Positions 23,642-27,293 of a stretch of DNA of 27,293 nucleotides are shown here, piece after piece (position 1 is the first letter of the stretch; every line of letters begins with the position of its first letter). Origin of the DNA: Campylobacterales bacterium (GTDB lineage: Bacteria; Campylobacterota; Campylobacteria; Campylobacterales; Arcobacteraceae); the NCBI GenBank assembly GCA_019752775.1, contig JAIELU010000231.1, positions 1 through 27,293 on the forward strand, written 5' to 3'. A program made the position numbers and the translations under genes. The notes beneath the pieces were generated by a model. It was not told where the DNA came from. It was given only the letters and a program-made list of their open reading frames with translations, and searched no databases.

Positions 23642-25093
23642 ATGGCAAAAATTAAAAAAGTACTTATAGCAAATAGAGGGGAAATTGCTCTTAGAATCAT
23701 TAGAGCATGTAAAGAACTAGAAATCGGAAGTGTTGCTATATTCTCAGAAGTTGATGTTGAGGGTATTTGGGTAAGAAAAGCTGATGAATGTTATCCAATT
23801 ATGGGAGATTTAATTCAAGCTTACCTTGATTATGACAGAATTATCTCTATTGCTAAAAAATCTGATTGTGATGCTATACATCCAGGTTATGGATTTTTAA
23901 GTGAAAATGCAGATTTTGCAAAAGCTTGTGAGGATAATGGACTAATTTTTATTGGTCCAAAACCTGAACATATTGAACTTTTTGGTGACAAAATGGCTTC
24001 AAAAGTAGCTATGAAAAAAGTTGGCGTTCCAGTTCTTGAAGGAACAGATGAGCCTGTAATTGATATTCATGAAGGTGAAAAAATAGCAAGAGAAATCGGT
24101 TTCCCTGTTATCATCAAAGCTGCATTCGGTGGTGGAGGACGTGGAATGAGAATTGTAAAACTTGAAAAAGATTTCAAAGATATGTATGAAAGTGCGACAA
24201 ATGAATCTATGAAATATTTCGGTAGAGATGAAGTTTTCATTGAAAAATATGTTGAAAATCCAAGACATATTGAAATCCAAATTATTGCTGATAAATATGG
24301 AAATGTTCTTCATTTAGGTGAGAGAGATTGTTCTATTCAAAGAAGACATCAAAAAGTTATCGAAATTGCTCCAAGTCCAAGATTAAACAACGAAACTAGA
24401 AAAGAACTTTATAGAATTGCTACAAAAGCAATGTTCAAATTAGGATACGAAAGTGTTGGAACTGTTGAGTTTTTAGTTGATGAACAAGATAATATTTATT
24501 TTATTGAAATGAATACAAGAGTTCAAGTTGAACATCCAGTTACTGAAACAATCACAGGTGTTGATATTATTCAGCGAATGATTGAAATTGCTGAGGGTGA
24601 TAAACTTCAATTTTTACAAGAAGAAGTTCAATTTAGAGGTTATGCAATTGAATTCAGAATCAATGCTGAAAATCCACAAAAAAACTTTATGCCAGGAACT
24701 GGAACGGTTAGTAAATACTTAACTCCAGGAGGTCCAGGAGTAAGAATTGATACAAGTATTTATACTGGATATAAAGTCCCTTCAAACTATGATTCTATGA
24801 TTGGAAAACTAATTGTTTGGGCATTAGACTGGGAAGGTGCTGTTAAAAAAGCAAAAAGAGCTTTAGACGAGTTTTATATTGAGGGATTCCCTACAAATAT
24901 TCCATTACATAGAGAAATTGTAAGAGATGAAGATTTTATTAATGGAACTTTTAATACAAGTTACTTAGATAAAAAAATGGAGATATTTACACTTCATAGT
25001 GAAGATAATATAAAAAAAGAAGAAGACAAAATAGCAAACATTATGAAACTAATGGAAACTATTAACAAAAACAACCTAAAAGTAAAACATTAA
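23642..25093 (+). CDS. accC: Biotin carboxylase subunit (AccC / PycA type)
   Basis: ATP-dependent carboxylation of biotin on a partner carrier protein. It has 483 residues, about 34 longer than E. coli AccC. The N-terminal IANRGEIALRIIRACKE is at 9-25, the ATP-grasp glycine loop GGGGRG at 163-168, ERDCSIQRRHQKVIE at 227-241 and the catalytic region EMNTRVQVEHP at 289-299, with Glu289, Asn291, Arg293 and Glu297. All active residues are present. It has the PSNYDSMIGKL and GFPTNIPLH forms and a C-terminal extension. These, and the lack of accB beside it, also fit subunit A of a two-part pyruvate carboxylase (pycA). I cannot decide between acetyl-CoA and pyruvate carboxylase from this window. The transcript ends in a hairpin at the stop codon. 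Confidence 0.88.
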   Translation: MAKIKKVLIANRGEIALRIIRACKELEIGSVAIFSEVDVEGIWVRKADECYPIMGDLIQAYLDYDRIISIAKKSDCDAIHPGYGFLSENADFAKACEDNGLIFIGPKPEHIELFGDKMASKVAMKKVGVPVLEGTDEPVIDIHEGEKIAREIGFPVIIKAAFGGGGRGMRIVKLEKDFKDMYESATNESMKYFGRDEVFIEKYVENPRHIEIQIIADKYGNVLHLGERDCSIQRRHQKVIEIAPSPRLNNETRKELYRIATKAMFKLGYESVGTVEFLVDEQDNIYFIEMNTRVQVEHPVTETITGVDIIQRMIEIAEGDKLQFLQEEVQFRGYAIEFRINAENPQKNFMPGTGTVSKYLTPGGPGVRIDTSIYTGYKVPSNYDSMIGKLIVWALDWEGAVKKAKRALDEFYIEGFPTNIPLHREIVRDEDFINGTFNTSYLDKKMEIFTLHSEDNIKKEEDKIANIMKLMETINKNNLKVKH

Positions 25094-25114
25094 GAATCTC
25101 TTTTGAGATTCTTA
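25091..25114 (+). terminator. Terminator hairpin at the biotin carboxylase stop codon
   Basis: TAAGAATCTC (25091-25100) pairs perfectly with 25105-25114 around a TTTT loop. The left arm begins with the stop codon itself. There is no strong T-run after it. Confidence 0.65.
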
Positions 25115-25161
25115 ATAACTAACATAGCAAGAATTAATCAAAACAATGTAACAATCTTTTT

Positions 25162-25377
25162 ATGAAAGATTTAAAATATACGATTATCAAATTAATAATA
25201 AGTGCTATTGTTTTAATTATTGCTTTTATATTTTTTGAAGAAAAACCTGCTCTTAATGGTATTAATTTTGATATAAATAGAAAAGACAATTCACCAAGTA
25301 TTCCTTCTCAACTTCAATGGAGTGAACCATTTAAAGGTATTGAAAATGTGCCTCCAAAACCAAGAGAAAACAAATAA
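25162..25377 (+). CDS. Small single-helix protein, unknown
   Basis: Putative protein of 71 residues that I do not recognise. A basic start (MKDLKYTIIK) is followed by a hydrophobic segment at about 8-25 and a short polar tail with FFEEKP and a Pro-rich end (VPPKPRENK). That looks like an inner-membrane-anchored peptide with a periplasmic tail. No good Shine-Dalgarno precedes the ATG, and no homologous family comes to mind, so coding is supported only by length, composition and fit between neighbours. It converges on the exporter gene, whose stop lies four bases away. Confidence 0.5.
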   Translation: MKDLKYTIIKLIISAIVLIIAFIFFEEKPALNGINFDINRKDNSPSIPSQLQWSEPFKGIENVPPKPRENK

Positions 25378-25380
25378 AAT

Positions 25381-26238
25381 TTAGACTTTTTTTAAAGCTA
25401 AAAATATTCCAAAAAGAATAATAAAAGTTGAAATACCAAGTTCAAAACTAAACTTTTCATCAAGTATAATCACACTCAAAAAAATAGCTAAAATAGGAAC
25501 AATAAGTTGCAAAATACTAGCTGTTGTGATTTGAATTTTAGGAAGAACTTCATACCATATCAAATAACCCAATCCTGATGTAACAGAACCTGAAAGAATG
25601 GCTAAAAAAGAAGTATATAAATCAAACTTAAATTCATTTATAAAAAATAACATAAATATAATTGCAAAAATTGTTGCTTTAAAAAAATTATCAGTTGTAT
25701 TTAATAAAGCATTTGTTGAAGATTTTCCAATAACACTATAAACAGCCCAAGCAATACCTGAAATAACCATCAAAAATGTATGAAAAAGTGAAATTGAAAA
25801 ATCTTCTTTTGGATAAAGTAAAAAAGCCAATCCACCAAAAGCTACTAAAACTCCTAAGAATTTATTAATTGTTAGTTTTTCTTTATAAAAAAGTGCAATT
25901 AAAATCATACTTATTTGAACAACCGCAAAAAGAATAAGTGTTCCAATACTAGCAAACATATTTATATATGAATATGAAAAACAAATTGCATATAAAAAAA
26001 GCATAAAAGAGCTAAGCCAGTTCTTTTTAAAACTAAATTTTAGATTTTTATTTTTAAAAAAATAGACACTTAAAAGTAAAACTGAACCTGATAATATTCG
26101 TAAAAATGTAAAAGAAAAAGCATCAATATTTTGAGTAGAAATTGCCATTTTGCATAAAATTGAATTTGTTGCTAGAAAAAGTAAGGCTATAAATATTAGA
26201 ATGAAGAGTTTAATATCTGTAAAAATATTACTCTTCAT
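25381..26238 (-). CDS. DMT-superfamily (EamA) transporter
   Basis: Inner-membrane protein of 285 residues with ten hydrophobic helices in two EamA repeats (about 10-138 and 148-283). Each repeat ends in the usual region: KEKLTINKFLGVLVAFGGLAFLLYP in the first and LDEKFSFELGISTFIILFGIFLALKK in the second. Family members export amino acids, metabolites or drugs; the substrate cannot be told from the sequence. It starts five bases after the DUF2798 gene stop, so the two are probably cotranscribed. Confidence 0.88.
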   Translation of the reverse strand: MKSNIFTDIKLFILIFIALLFLATNSILCKMAISTQNIDAFSFTFLRILSGSVLLLSVYFFKNKNLKFSFKKNWLSSFMLFLYAICFSYSYINMFASIGTLILFAVVQISMILIALFYKEKLTINKFLGVLVAFGGLAFLLYPKEDFSISLFHTFLMVISGIAWAVYSVIGKSSTNALLNTTDNFFKATIFAIIFMLFFINEFKFDLYTSFLAILSGSVTSGLGYLIWYEVLPKIQITTASILQLIVPILAIFLSVIILDEKFSFELGISTFIILFGIFLALKKV

Positions 26239-26242
26239 CTTT

Positions 26243-26470
26243 TTATATTTTTGCTATTAATTTATGAACAATTTTATGAACTATTGGTGCCACAACTACA
26301 ATAATTGGAAATGCACAAGCAAAAGCAATCAGCCAAGCTCTTATCCAACTAGATAAAAAAATATCAACAAATCCTAAATTTATAAATGTAATTATAAAAC
26401 TCATTATAAAGCTCATAAACAATGCCATAAAAAAAGCAAAAACTATTCTCTCATATTTTCTATTAATCAT
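26243..26470 (-). CDS. DUF2798 small membrane protein
   Basis: Protein of 75 residues with two membrane helices (about 10-32 and 43-65). The pattern FMALFMSFIMSFIITFINLG, then a Trp-rich loop (SWIRAWLIAFACAFP) and VVAPIVHKIV is typical of DUF2798, whose function is unknown. AAAGG lies rather far (about 15 bases) from the ATG. It is followed by the DMT transporter gene and preceded by the selO remnant. Confidence 0.8.
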   Translation of the reverse strand: MINRKYERIVFAFFMALFMSFIMSFIITFINLGFVDIFLSSWIRAWLIAFACAFPIIVVVAPIVHKIVHKLIAKI

Positions 26471-26516
26471 ATTTGCTACTATTAACCTTTTTAAATTATT
26501 TAATCTTTTTTCTTAT

Positions 26517-27269
26517 TTAAGATGAACAAGAAAGTTTTATATTAGCAAAATTTATAGGAGTTTGTCTAGCATATCTTTCAAACTTTGGATGTTCATCAAA
26601 AGGATTTTGAGCAATTTTTAATAAATCATTCACTAAAGAATAATCTCCCTCATGAGCTTTTTCGATAGCTTCTTGAAGAATATAGTTTTTTAATATATAT
26701 TTTGGATTTACTTTTTTCATAACTTCAAATCTTGTTTCAAAAGTTGTTTCTTGCTCATCGCAAACTTTTTTATAAGATTCAAACCATATTTGAAGTGGCT
26801 CTTGAAAAACTGCAATATCAAGGATTGAGCTTAAATCTTCAAAAGATTTAAGATGAGTTAATCTATAAAAGAAAACATTATAATCCATTTTTGCATTTTC
26901 TAAACTTCCAAGTAACTCTAAAATCAAATGAAGATTTGAGTTTCCACTTTTTGAAGCATCTAAACCTAATCTTTTGTTCATCAAATCTAAATATACTTTT
27001 TCATGTTGTGGTAAAAATGTTTTCATATAAGATTCTAATTTACTCTCATCACAAACCAATTTTAAAGCATTTATTAGTGCAAATAGATTCCATCTAGCAA
27101 CATAAGGTTGGTTATTATAAGAGTATCTTCCCTCTTCATCTGTGTGATTACAAATAGAATTTTTCTCAAAATAATCCATAAAAGCATAAGGACCATAATC
27201 AATAGTAAGACCAGCAACTGAGAAAATATCTGTATTCATAACTCCAACTTGAAATCCATAAACTTTCAA
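26517..27269 (-). pseudogene. selO: selO (YdiU) C-terminal part, interrupted
   Basis: SelO is a pseudokinase-fold enzyme that AMPylates proteins on Ser, Thr or Tyr. The segment of 250 residues matches the C-terminal half of the family: GVMNTDIFSVAGLTIDYGP, YFEKNSICNHTDEEGRYSYN, NQPYVARWNL and the usual C-terminal SCSS. TTG at 27269 is only the first possible start; the frame upstream reads LLSK and then hits TAA at 27284-27282. LLSKLKVYGF aligns with the conserved LVAxWQxxGF, so homology continues through the stop. The GF-C-H-GVMNTDN motif also reads GFQVGVMNTDI, losing the His and the metal-binding Asn. Nonsense mutation plus active-site loss suggests a dead gene. The changes lie within the last 70 bases of the window, so an end-of-sequence error remains possible. 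Confidence 0.65.
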
Positions 27270-27293
27270 TTTTGATAGAAGTTATGCTGAATT

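Overview
The window is strongly AT-rich, with dense, short-spaced bacterial genes, Shine-Dalgarno starts and TATAAT-type -10 boxes that mostly lack a recognisable -35. The gene set (CheV, a three-domain NifU with NifS, a separate SUF set, lone glpD, long biotin carboxylase) and the protein sequences look like the Arcobacter group (Arcobacteraceae, Campylobacterota). This is recognition from memory, not a database match. I see no tRNA, rRNA, CRISPR array, transposase or phage gene. Both ends cut through a gene.

Layout. Bases 1-842 (minus) hold the first 280 codons of a TonB-dependent receptor whose plug carries the Cys-x3-Met pair known from copper receptors of the OprC/NosA type. It lies downstream of glpD (912-2504, minus). 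A small membrane protein gene diverges from glpD at 2585. Bases 3023-8352 form a tightly packed minus-strand run transcribed in the order greA, argC, an LpxH-like phosphoesterase, an anchored unknown protein, uvrB, nth. Every junction overlaps or abuts. uvrB has no ATG, GTG or TTG start that keeps its Walker A motif, so it appears to start at ATC. A tcdA-like gene and cheV run on the plus strand (8415-10037) and end at a bidirectional terminator facing argH.

Minus-strand genes at 11531-13237 encode an NnrS/heme-copper-oxidase-like membrane protein and a hemerythrin. They are preceded by a perfect TTGAT-N4-ATCAA site placed exactly 41.5 bases upstream of the start point predicted from a TACAAT box, so an FNR/NnrR-type activator probably controls them. 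A CBS-domain gene lies upstream.

The centre of the window (14063-21761) is an iron-sulfur cluster assembly locus. nifS-nifU runs left and sufB-sufC-sufD-sufS-sufE-sufT runs right from a shared 296-base region. That region holds four copies of ATAGGATAA, two of them forming a 25-base dyad in front of sufB. I infer an undescribed operator for a cluster- or iron-sensing regulator. nth and IscU-like NifU, SufBCD and the hemerythrin make metal cofactors a recurring theme of the window.

The right part has a DUF6161-like membrane protein (minus), a biotin carboxylase (plus), a small anchored protein, a DMT-type exporter, a DUF2798 protein, and the C-terminal half of selO. selO is interrupted by an in-frame TAA and has lost active-site residues, so it looks like a pseudogene or an error at a sequence end. 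No stretch longer than 300 bases lacks a gene; the longest gaps (16274-16569 and 23361-23641) are described as features.
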